From the NCBI GenBank assembly GCA_046329555.1, contig JAXLUK010000004.1, positions 124,001 through 188,000 of the forward strand: a DNA stretch of 64,000 nucleotides. The letters are read 5' to 3'. The position numbers and the translations under genes were made by a program. Origin of the DNA: UBA1941 sp046329555 (GTDB taxonomy: Bacteria; Bacteroidota; Bacteroidia; Chitinophagales; LD1). Shown one piece after another: positions 8,494 to 16,556 of the stretch. The notes under the pieces are model-generated. The model was not told the DNA's origin, searched no databases, and saw nothing but the letters and a program-made list of their open reading frames with translations. How positions within the stretch are numbered: position 1 is the stretch's first letter; each line of letters starts with the position of its first letter.

Positions 8494-9428
8494 TGAGAAC
8501 CTTTTGCTGAAAGGTACCGCTCTGCTTCTAACGCCGCCATACAACCCGTTCCCGCTGCAGTAATGGCTTGCCGATAAACATTATCCTGTAAATCACCACA
8601 AGCAAAAACACCAACGATATTAGTTTTGGTGGTTCCCGGTATGGTTTTTACATAACCTGCTTCATCTAATTCCAAGTACGGTTTGAACACATCGCTATTG
8701 GGTTTATGACCGATAGCCACAAAGAAACCTTTAATTGGGATTTCAATCAGTTCTTTGGTTTGATTGTTCTTTATTCTAACGCCTTCAACACCTTGTGCCC
8801 CTAATACCTCATCCGTTTCGCTATTCCAATATATTTTGATGTTTGCTGTTTGCTTCACCCGATCTTGCATAATGGTGGATGCGCGCATTTCATTTCGGCG
8901 CACAATCATGTGAACCGTGCTACATATTTTAGAAAGATAAATGGCTTCTTCACAAGCTGTGTCGCCAGCGCCCACTAAGGCCACTTCCTGGCCGCGGTAA
9001 AAAAATCCATCGCATACCGCACAAGCACTCACACCTGAACCATTGAGGCGCTGTTCACTTGGTAATCCCAGCCACTTTGCTTCAGCGCCTGTGGCCAGGA
9101 TTACCGACTCTGCCATTACCATTTCAGCATCATCAATCCAAACCGTTAAACGTTCACTATTGCTGAAATCAACCTTTGTAGCCATGCCGAAACGAATATC
9201 AGTACCAAAACGCAAGGCCTGCTGTTTAAAATCTTCCATCATCTCAGGTCCCATAATACCTTTTGGATAGCCCGGATAGTTTTCTACATCAGTGGTGTTC
9301 ATAAGCTGGCCTCCTTGTTGTAAGCCAGTATACATAACTGGTTTCAGTCCAGCCCGAGCAGCGTAAATAGCAGCAGTATATCCGGCCGGACCAGAACCTA
9401 TAATGAGACATTGAATTTTAGTATCCAT
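8490..9428 (-). CDS. trxB: Thioredoxin reductase
   Basis: A 312-residue low-molecular-weight thioredoxin reductase. The FAD-binding GSGPAG is at residues 11-16, the redox pair C136-A-V-C139 is in the NADPH domain, and the second Rossmann motif GAGDTACEEA follows. The C-terminal GVFACGD FAD segment is present. It transfers electrons from NADPH to thioredoxin in the cytoplasm. A -7 box (TATCTTCG) lies 8 bases before the ATG, predicting a leaderless or nearly leaderless message. The gene is divergent from the large T9SS gene, and its stop overlaps the epimerase stop. Confidence 0.96.
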   Translation of the reverse strand: MDTKIQCLIIGSGPAGYTAAIYAARAGLKPVMYTGLQQGGQLMNTTDVENYPGYPKGIMGPEMMEDFKQQALRFGTDIRFGMATKVDFSNSERLTVWIDDAEMVMAESVILATGAEAKWLGLPSEQRLNGSGVSACAVCDGFFYRGQEVALVGAGDTACEEAIYLSKICSTVHMIVRRNEMRASTIMQDRVKQTANIKIYWNSETDEVLGAQGVEGVRIKNNQTKELIEIPIKGFFVAIGHKPNSDVFKPYLELDEAGYVKTIPGTTKTNIVGVFACGDLQDNVYRQAITAAGTGCMAALEAERYLSAKGSH

Positions 9429-9436
9429 AGCGGGGC

Positions 9437-9444
9437 CGAAGATA
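9437..9444 (-). promoter_or_regulatory. Bacteroidetes -7 box TATCTTCG for trxB
   Basis: Matches TAnnTTYG and ends 8 bases before the trxB ATG. No clear -33 TTG was seen. Confidence 0.5.
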
Positions 9445-9486
9445 GGTTTTCCGCCTCATTTCACGAGCGCCATTTTGTATTTTTAC

Positions 9487-9494
9487 TATATTCG
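9487..9494 (+). promoter_or_regulatory. Bacteroidetes -7 box TATATTCG for the T9SS type B gene
   Basis: It abuts the ATG at 9495 and lies 12 bases before the ATG at 9507, which favours 9507 as the real start. Confidence 0.5.
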
Positions 9495-9506
9495 ATGCGG
9501 CCCCTT

Positions 9507-12500
9507 ATGAAACTATTTTTTTGCCTGTTAAGCTGCCTCATTTCCATTGAAATGTATTCGGTAACCGTAGCTGTTACCGGAACAACCAATAGTATTTGTT
9601 ATAACGACGGAACAATCACGGTAACAGCCAGCAGCGGCACCCCTCCATACACCTTTAGTATTATTAGTGGGCCTGCTTTACAAGGCATCAACTATCCGAT
9701 TAACCTGGCTACAGGAATTACATTGTTTCAGGCAATACCTGCTGGTACCTTCACGGTGCATGTGCGCGATGCCAGTGGTGCCACAGCAACTACCACTGCA
9801 ACAGTGGGTGGAAATTACCAGTTCCCAATAGTAACAGGGATGGTAAACGGTAATTGTATTCAAAGCCTAGCAACGCTAGGTAGGCCACCTTATCAATATG
9901 CTATTTCAACGGTGAGCCAAAGTACCGGCTTCGGAGCCTATCAAAGCAATCCTGATTTCTGCAACTTATGTGGCGGTGATTTTTGGCTCCGGGTCAAAGA
10001 CAGTTGTGGCAATATTTATACTACCTTAAAATTGGCAGTCCCACCATCTCCACCTTCTTTAAATGTTAACTGCCTGAAACACCAATTTGGCACCGATACC
10101 ATTTTGGCAACTGCCTCAGGTGGTAGTGGGCCTTATTCTTATACCTATTCAAATGGTATTACACACTTGAATAATAGCAATGGGGTCTTCTCATTCCCAC
10201 CAAGTTGCAATCCCGATACCATTGTGGTTCGAGATGCGTGTAATCTTTCCACGCAATCGTTTGGACCCTGTAACGATTTCGGTGTGAATGTACTTTCGAG
10301 CTGTGACTTTGCTAATATCGGTTTCTTTTTTTACGGTGGAGATGGCCCCTACACAGTAACAGGAATGGGCCATAATTACACCACACGCAACAGGGTAATC
10401 TTTATTGACAGTTTACCTGGAGGCACCTACACGTTTTCTATCCATGATTCATGTGGCAGAACATTTAGTTATACCCGGAGTTGCGATTTTTCAGGAAACT
10501 TGGGTGTATTTTACCCGTTACCGTTTATTAGCACTGGTGGAGGTAGCGGCGGCGGTGGTAACCCACAGAACCCATGCCGCACTGATAGTAGCCTTCAAAT
10601 CACTAATCTAAGTCCTGAGTGGATATTACCAATGCAGATTACCTGTGTCAATTGTGTGCCACAGCAGAGCTTTACACTGACTAACACAACTACCTTACCG
10701 GCGGTTGTTTTTAATCATTTGCCGCCAAATGTTGGTCTCGCTATTCATTATACCAATGCCTTTGGCGTTGATTATTGGGATAGTGTACGCATACCATTAC
10801 CGCAAATTAACGCCTATACAACCCAACTGTCTTGTAATGATTTTAAAGGTGAAACCTTACCCCTGGGTATTCCAGGTCATTGGGATTTATATAGAAACAA
10901 TAGTCTTATTCAAACAGATACAGGAGGCCATTTCTATAATTTACCTAACGGCAACTATATGGCCGTTTTCAGATCTGATTCTGCAGGCTGCCCTTATGAT
11001 ACCACAACATTTAATCTGCCGGTGCCAATCGGGTATTGTTACGTACCGACCCACAATGCATCATGCCAGTTGGTGTATGATATTTTTCAGGGAGGCACTC
11101 AGTTTTTTGAAAATTGGAAGTTGGTTAATGGAGCGAATATTTACTACACCAGATTTGATTCTACGGCAATTCTGTTTAATGATATTCCCCCGGGCAATTA
11201 CCAGCACATTTCGGATAGCGGTTGTACGGATGCCTTAATTCTTCCACCAATCAGCCTACCTCATCTTAGTGTGACGTCTAAGGTGAATTGCATCGGGCAA
11301 TCACGTGTTATTGCAACCATGCCAACGTTGCCGTCCTGTGTAAGTAATTTCGGATACCGTTTTGATATTAGAAAAAATGGCCTGCTGCTTGGGTCAAATA
11401 ATGGCGGTATATTCTTAATGAGCGACACAGGATGGATGATGGTTTATGTCTACTTTTCTCAAACTAGAAACTTCGGCCTACTGCCAACGTACGATTCTAT
11501 TTGTCCAATTGATTCAGCGCGAATCTTTGTGACTGCATCTACCATTCCATTTCTTACAGCAAACGAAGTAAAGGTGTGCGGACAAAACGCCGCTAATATT
11601 CCATTTACCATCTTCGGAGGAAGCGCACCTTATACCCTTGAGATAACCGGCAAACCCAACGTGACGCTTAATACGAATACCGGAATTTTCCCTAATCTGA
11701 TTCCGGGATTTTATACCTTAATTGTTTACGATAGCTGCGGTATTAGCAGAAGTTTTTCCGTTACCATTTTAGACACCTGTAATGGAAACTGCGGCGTTAA
11801 CAGCACTTTTCAGGCCACCCCAAATCCAGTTTGTAAAGGAAGTGCAGTTCACCTTACCACTCAAATTTCCAATGCCACCGTTTTCCAATGGTACCTCAAC
11901 GGTGTTCCATTTTCAATGGCCAATGATACTACCATTCGGTTTCAACAATCGGGCAGCTACGCCCTTAAACTGAAAGCATTTAAAGGGAATTGCATCGATA
12001 GTTCAATGGTTTCAATTAAGGTAGAAGATTCTATCTCGTTTTCATTAGGCCCTGATACATTTATTTGCGGTAATTTTGGAAGAACGCTGCAAACACCTTA
12101 TATAGCCACACATTGGTCAACAGGTGTTACCGCCGCTTCTATTGTTGCTAATAGCACAGGGTGGTATTGGGCAGAATACAGTAATAGTTGCAATACGCTT
12201 CGTGATTCTGTTTACCTGCAACTGCGGTATTTTCCTGATTTTGATTTAGGAAATGATACCGTGTTGTGTGATAATGCAACTATCGGTTTACATGCAGCGG
12301 TAGACAGCGCATCATTCCTGTGGAGCACCGGGGCAACAGATTCTTCCGTCATTATTTCACAACAGCCTGCTAATCCGGTAACTGTTACGGTAAGTAGAAA
12401 TGGCTGTATAGTTCAGGATTCCATACATATCACATACGAAAAAACGCCTGCTCCATTCTCTTTAGGCCCTGATACCTTTTATTGCCAAACTCGTTCGATA

Positions 12501-13178
12501 GTATTAGCAACCCCTACCACTGCGCTGTGGTCAACAGGCGCTGTTTCGGATACAATAGTGATTCAACAACCGGGTAGCTATTGGGCCGTTATTTCAAACT
12601 TTTGCGGTGCGGCAAAAGATTCTGTCAATATTGCTGAAGAAGCGCTTCCATCCGGATTTAGTGTTATTACTGATAAGAGCGGAATCTGTATGTCTCAGCC
12701 AGATAGCGCATTGGTAACCGCAACAGTTAGTGATGGCAGTAGTGTCATTTTTAGCTGGCTGCAATTTACTGATACGGCAACGGTGTCTTCTCATTACGTA
12801 TATCAACCAGATACATTTTTAGTGACGGTCAGTAATGGCAAATGCCCGGTACAACAATTGGTTTCTTTAAAGCTGAATTATTGTGGTATCGAGTGTTTTG
12901 AAAAATTTGCCGTACCCAATGCACTTTCTGCCAATAGCGATGGAAAAAATGACACTTTTAATATCATCCCACTCTGCGATATTGATCCTTTCCTGATGCG
13001 AATCTATAACCGGTGGGGCGAAATGGTATTTGAAACCCGGGATGTCCATCAAGGTTGGCCAGGGGAAATTACCGGCACACAACAAGAACAAGAGGTCTTG
13101 TTTTACTATATCTGTATGGGTGTGGCCGGAGTAAAAGAGCAAAAATGCTTTACTGGCACCGTTACCTTTTTGAAATAA
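9507..13178 (+). CDS. Very large Cys-rich surface protein with SprB-like repeats and T9SS type B (gliding-type) C-terminal domain
   Basis: About 1,223 residues. The signal peptide is MKLFFCLLSCLISIEMYS; an ATG four codons upstream (9495) is possible but abuts the -7 box. The body is a series of ~80-100-residue beta repeats of SprB type (opening TGTTNSICYNDGTITV, then SGTPPYTFSI). Several end in the motif DSCG or DAC. Later repeats share LGPDTF(Y/I)C and W-STGA segments. The last ~85 residues (from VPNALSANSDGKNDTF to GTVTFLK) are the gliding-motility-associated C-terminal domain that marks T9SS type B cargo. The likely role is a cell-surface adhesin or filament. The cysteine content is striking and suggests disulfides. 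The stop directly abuts that of the opposite-strand acyltransferase gene. Confidence 0.88.
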   Translation: MKLFFCLLSCLISIEMYSVTVAVTGTTNSICYNDGTITVTASSGTPPYTFSIISGPALQGINYPINLATGITLFQAIPAGTFTVHVRDASGATATTTATVGGNYQFPIVTGMVNGNCIQSLATLGRPPYQYAISTVSQSTGFGAYQSNPDFCNLCGGDFWLRVKDSCGNIYTTLKLAVPPSPPSLNVNCLKHQFGTDTILATASGGSGPYSYTYSNGITHLNNSNGVFSFPPSCNPDTIVVRDACNLSTQSFGPCNDFGVNVLSSCDFANIGFFFYGGDGPYTVTGMGHNYTTRNRVIFIDSLPGGTYTFSIHDSCGRTFSYTRSCDFSGNLGVFYPLPFISTGGGSGGGGNPQNPCRTDSSLQITNLSPEWILPMQITCVNCVPQQSFTLTNTTTLPAVVFNHLPPNVGLAIHYTNAFGVDYWDSVRIPLPQINAYTTQLSCNDFKGETLPLGIPGHWDLYRNNSLIQTDTGGHFYNLPNGNYMAVFRSDSAGCPYDTTTFNLPVPIGYCYVPTHNASCQLVYDIFQGGTQFFENWKLVNGANIYYTRFDSTAILFNDIPPGNYQHISDSGCTDALILPPISLPHLSVTSKVNCIGQSRVIATMPTLPSCVSNFGYRFDIRKNGLLLGSNNGGIFLMSDTGWMMVYVYFSQTRNFGLLPTYDSICPIDSARIFVTASTIPFLTANEVKVCGQNAANIPFTIFGGSAPYTLEITGKPNVTLNTNTGIFPNLIPGFYTLIVYDSCGISRSFSVTILDTCNGNCGVNSTFQATPNPVCKGSAVHLTTQISNATVFQWYLNGVPFSMANDTTIRFQQSGSYALKLKAFKGNCIDSSMVSIKVEDSISFSLGPDTFICGNFGRTLQTPYIATHWSTGVTAASIVANSTGWYWAEYSNSCNTLRDSVYLQLRYFPDFDLGNDTVLCDNATIGLHAAVDSASFLWSTGATDSSVIISQQPANPVTVTVSRNGCIVQDSIHITYEKTPAPFSLGPDTFYCQTRSIVLATPTTALWSTGAVSDTIVIQQPGSYWAVISNFCGAAKDSVNIAEEALPSGFSVITDKSGICMSQPDSALVTATVSDGSSVIFSWLQFTDTATVSSHYVYQPDTFLVTVSNGKCPVQQLVSLKLNYCGIECFEKFAVPNALSANSDGKNDTFNIIPLCDIDPFLMRIYNRWGEMVFETRDVHQGWPGEITGTQQEQEVLFYYICMGVAGVKEQKCFTGTVTFLK

Positions 13179-14867
13179 TCACACCTTCAACTTGTAACCT
13201 TCCAGACGATTGTGGTAGTAATACAACAATTTCAGGTCTTCTGAATAGTAATCGCCATTAGACCCGCGTTCCAGTGGTGAGTTAGCGTGATACAAATTAA
13301 TGTTTCGCAAACCGTGCTCGATTAACTTGTCGGATGAAAATCGTACTTCGGGTGAAATGAGCACCTCGTTGTTCTTATTCATCACCTTCAATTGATCTTT
13401 AACAGTTTCCACTGCGGTGAAAAGTTCTTCTGACGTAATGCGAACATCTTCTAATGGTGTTCTCATCAGGGTAAATACATCCACGTGGTATTTTTTTCTC
13501 AATACTTCAAAAGCACAAAAACAAACCAAATGGGAGGTCAACACTACATTAAATCGGAAATACTGAGATACAATTTTTTCACCTAGCATCTTGGTGTATT
13601 CTTCTTCCCGTTGCTGATCATCGGTTAGTTCGCCATTGGTCATGAAGTAATTGCGAACATTGATTTTTTGCCCTAAATGGTTAACACTATTACCTTCTTC
13701 ATCAACTTCATTTCCAATCACATCCATAGGATTACCAAATGAAATGGCCAAAGAAGATGATGCCGAAAGAAATTTCAACATAAATCTGGCCATACGGTAG
13801 CTGGTGGAATAGCTATCATTCTCTCTGATAAAGCGCTCTTTTCCGGTTTCTTTCAAGTAATCGCCAATCAATGATTCTGCCTCTAGCACAAAATGATAAT
13901 TGATAATCAGTGGAACAACATAAATTCGCTGCGCCGTGGCATCTGAAAAATGTTTGAAGTGTAATTTTTGCGCTTCAATGGCGGTACCTAACAAGCCCAG
14001 TTTCAATCGCGTTTCCAATTGTCCTGATCGCGACCGTGTTCCTCCGGGGAAGAAAATGGAATGTGCTCCTCTGCGAATAGCTTCACGGCTATAGGTTTTA
14101 AGTGTTTCCAGATAGAACGTGTTCTTTTTTCTGCGATCAACCTTGTAAGCGCCAAGATTATTCATGAAGTAGGATAGTAGCCGGATGGAAAACAGGTTCA
14201 AACCGGCACCATACGTAAATGCGGGCAATCCTACCTCATTGAGTACCCAGCCTACCATAATTGAATCCATGTTACTAAAGTGCGTTGGTACCACAACAAT
14301 GGTTCCTTTCTTGGCTAGGTTTCTGATTTTCTCAATATCACCTGTTATGGGGATTTTTTCATGAATGGTTTTGGCATTGGCCGAAATGGTTTTAAACCAT
14401 TTGCCCGGCGCGGCATTCAGAATGCGCCCAAAAAAAACAGGGAGGATTTTCCGGGCAAAAGTGAAAATGCGTGGTTCAAAAGTCCCTAGAATCTCACGAC
14501 TATATCTGTCCACTACATCGCGAATGATTTCTTCTTCCTGCTTTCGCTTTTCTCCGTCTTCATTAATCTGATCCAAACGAACAATTCTACTCTTGATTTC
14601 ATTCCAAAATGGCCTTTCATCTTTTGGATCGGCCTTCCAGGGAGTTTGCGTTAGCCGAATGCGTTCTTGATAAAGCAATTTGGCTAACTCCTGTTGCATT
14701 ACCGAAGCATCAGGATAGCGTTGATTAAACTTTTGTAAAACGGCCTCCTGAACATCTCTGATGAAATGTTCACGGTCAACCGTTAAACGCGCAATGGGCC
14801 ACGCATTTACATCTTCAATAACGTACGGCAGGGGATACTCTTGCGGATTAAATATACGATAGCTCAT
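13179..14867 (-). CDS. Glycerol-3-phosphate acyltransferase-like (PlsB/PlsC superfamily) protein
   Basis: About 562 residues from the ATG giving MSYRIFNPQEYPL; a TTG start 7 codons upstream is less likely. The acyltransferase HX4D motif is HFSNMD near residue 200, followed by the FFPGGTRSRSG block (motif III, FPEGTRS in PlsC, here Gly for Glu) about 80 residues later. The long N-terminal part and large C-terminal region resemble PlsB rather than the ~250-residue PlsC. The expected reaction is acylation of a glycerol phosphate in membrane phospholipid synthesis. It lies 58 bases after kdsB on the same strand and may form the last gene of an hbd-kdsB-acyltransferase operon. Confidence 0.8.
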   Translation of the reverse strand: MSYRIFNPQEYPLPYVIEDVNAWPIARLTVDREHFIRDVQEAVLQKFNQRYPDASVMQQELAKLLYQERIRLTQTPWKADPKDERPFWNEIKSRIVRLDQINEDGEKRKQEEEIIRDVVDRYSREILGTFEPRIFTFARKILPVFFGRILNAAPGKWFKTISANAKTIHEKIPITGDIEKIRNLAKKGTIVVVPTHFSNMDSIMVGWVLNEVGLPAFTYGAGLNLFSIRLLSYFMNNLGAYKVDRRKKNTFYLETLKTYSREAIRRGAHSIFFPGGTRSRSGQLETRLKLGLLGTAIEAQKLHFKHFSDATAQRIYVVPLIINYHFVLEAESLIGDYLKETGKERFIRENDSYSTSYRMARFMLKFLSASSSLAISFGNPMDVIGNEVDEEGNSVNHLGQKINVRNYFMTNGELTDDQQREEEYTKMLGEKIVSQYFRFNVVLTSHLVCFCAFEVLRKKYHVDVFTLMRTPLEDVRITSEELFTAVETVKDQLKVMNKNNEVLISPEVRFSSDKLIEHGLRNINLYHANSPLERGSNGDYYSEDLKLLYYYHNRLEGYKLKV

Positions 14868-14925
14868 GACGGGAATTCCTAATGGCAATTTAGGATTTGC
14901 ATCTGATTTTTGAAACTCAATCAGA

Positions 14926-15636
14926 TTATATCTTCAAACGCTGTAAATCTTCCGGGGTATCGATAGATTGACTTTCGTATTGCGTTAGCCCTACCTGGAT
15001 AACAAAACCATTTTCCAGCCAACGCAACTGTTCCAACATTTCAGCGTTTTCCAACTTGCTTTTTGGAAGGCGCACTACTGCTTCCAATGCAGATTTCCGA
15101 AAACCATAAATGCCAATGTGACGAAGATAGGTGCCGCTATTATCACGGTAGAAAGGTATCGGACTTCTACTAAAATATAATGCCTGCTGCTGTTGGTTTA
15201 GCACTACTTTAACAGTTGACGAGCGATTAATAAGTTCCTGATTGCTGCATGGAATCGCCAACGTGGCAATTTGCGTATCGCTTCGTTCAAATTGCTGAGC
15301 CAACTGATCAATTGTTTCAGGATGTATAAAAGGCTCATCTCCCTGAATATTGATGACAACATCAGCAATTTCATCCAGCATTAGTGCCGCTTCTGCGCAA
15401 CGCGCTGTTCCATTTTCGTGAGTGGTCTTGGTCATCAGCACCCGCCCGCCAAAACGTTGCACTTCGTCAGCAATACGCTGATCATCGGTGGCTACCACCA
15501 ATTCAGTTAGCGAACGTGCTTGCATAGCCTGTTCATAAACCCGCTGAATCATGGTCTTTCCATTAATTATCACCAACGGCTTTCCGGGAAAGCGGGTACT
15601 GGCAAATCGGGCTGGTATGATGCCTGCTATTTTCAC
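14926..15636 (-). CDS. kdsB: 3-deoxy-manno-octulosonate cytidylyltransferase (CMP-Kdo synthetase)
   Basis: 236 residues with the KdsB opening IIPARFASTRFPGKPL, then VATDD, a variant TKTTHENGTARCAEA and VINIQGDEPFI motifs. It activates Kdo with CTP for lipid A-core assembly, which indicates a Kdo-containing lipopolysaccharide. It starts at GTG inside the stop codon of the 3-hydroxybutyryl-CoA dehydrogenase gene (GTGA overlap), so translation should be coupled. Confidence 0.95.
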   Translation of the reverse strand: MKIAGIIPARFASTRFPGKPLVIINGKTMIQRVYEQAMQARSLTELVVATDDQRIADEVQRFGGRVLMTKTTHENGTARCAEAALMLDEIADVVINIQGDEPFIHPETIDQLAQQFERSDTQIATLAIPCSNQELINRSSTVKVVLNQQQQALYFSRSPIPFYRDNSGTYLRHIGIYGFRKSALEAVVRLPKSKLENAEMLEQLRWLENGFVIQVGLTQYESQSIDTPEDLQRLKI

Positions 15637-16526
15637 AGGCGCGCAACAACGGGTGAAACCTGCAATTCCTTCGAATCTTTTTGATGAACATAGAAGCCTT
15701 CACCGCTTTTTGCGCCTAAATATCCAGCCGTTACCATATTCACCAGCAGCGGGCAAGGTGCGTATTTCGGATTGCCAAACCCTTCGTGCAACACACGGAG
15801 AATGGCTAAACACACATCCAATCCAATGAAATCTGCAAGTTGTAATGGCCCCATTGGATGCGCCATGCCTAATTTCATGACCGAATCTATTTCCTCTACG
15901 CCGGCTACTCCTTCATGCAGGGTATAGATGGCTTCATTAATCATCGGCATGAGGATTCTATTGGCTACAAAACCGGGATAGTCATTTACTTCAACCGGCG
16001 ATTTATCCAATTGCCGGGATAAATCCATTATAGTTTGCGTTGTTTGGTTGGAAGTAGCATAGCCACGAATAATTTCTACCAACTTCATTACAGGAACAGG
16101 ATTCATGAAGTGCATTCCAATCACCTTATCAGCGCGCCTGGTGGCTGCGGCTATACGCGTAATAGAAATAGAACTGGTGTTACTTGCCATAATGGTATTG
16201 GCACCGCAAATGGCATCCAGTTGTTGGAATATCTTTAACTTCAAATCGATGTTTTCGGTAGCTGCTTCAACTACCACATCCGCAGTGGCACAACCCAATG
16301 CCAAATCTGTGTTGGTTTTAAGGCGCTCTAGCGTACCCATTTTTGTTGCCGCATCGATGCTTCCCTTTGATACCATTCTATCCAGATTTTTTGTAATGGT
16401 ATCAAGCGCCTTTGCCAGCGCCTCCTGCTTTACATCTACCAAGGTTACCTCAAAACCCTTCATGGCAAAAACATGCGCAATACCATTACCCATGGTACCT
16501 GCTCCTATAACCGCAATTTGCTTCAT
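15633..16526 (-). CDS. 3-hydroxybutyryl-CoA dehydrogenase
   Basis: 297 residues. The N-terminal NAD-binding motif GAGTMGNGIA is at residues 8-17, an NTSSI segment follows mid-protein, HFMNPVPVMKLVEI carries the catalytic His, and the C-terminal helical domain contains NRILMPMINEA. It interconverts 3-hydroxyacyl-CoA and acetoacetyl-type CoA using NAD(P). The single-domain length matches Hbd/PaaH rather than FadB. It precedes kdsB in an overlapping operon, an odd functional pairing. Only 30 bases separate its start from the divergent TonB-dependent receptor, within which an inverted repeat sits. Confidence 0.93.
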   Translation of the reverse strand: MKQIAVIGAGTMGNGIAHVFAMKGFEVTLVDVKQEALAKALDTITKNLDRMVSKGSIDAATKMGTLERLKTNTDLALGCATADVVVEAATENIDLKLKIFQQLDAICGANTIMASNTSSISITRIAAATRRADKVIGMHFMNPVPVMKLVEIIRGYATSNQTTQTIMDLSRQLDKSPVEVNDYPGFVANRILMPMINEAIYTLHEGVAGVEEIDSVMKLGMAHPMGPLQLADFIGLDVCLAILRVLHEGFGNPKYAPCPLLVNMVTAGYLGAKSGEGFYVHQKDSKELQVSPVVARL

Positions 16527-16528
16527 GA

Positions 16529-16553
16529 TGCGAAAAAAGAAAATAATTTCGCA
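16529..16553. promoter_or_regulatory. Inverted repeat in the divergent hbd / TonB receptor promoter
   Basis: TGCGAAA (16529-16535) and TTTCGCA (16547-16553) form a perfect 7-base inverted repeat with an 11-base spacer. It fills almost the whole 30-base divergent gap and overlaps the receptor's -7 box. This position suits an operator, though no regulator is known for it. Confidence 0.35.
16544..16551 (+). promoter_or_regulatory. Bacteroidetes -7 box TAATTTCG for the TonB receptor
   Basis: A TAnnTTYG match that ends 5 bases before the ATG at 16557. Confidence 0.5.
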
Positions 16554-16556
16554 CTT

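Noticed and set aside
10705..11238. A 177-residue frame inside the T9SS type B gene
   Set aside because: It is a shadow frame in another phase of a clearly coding gene with repeat structure; no family features.
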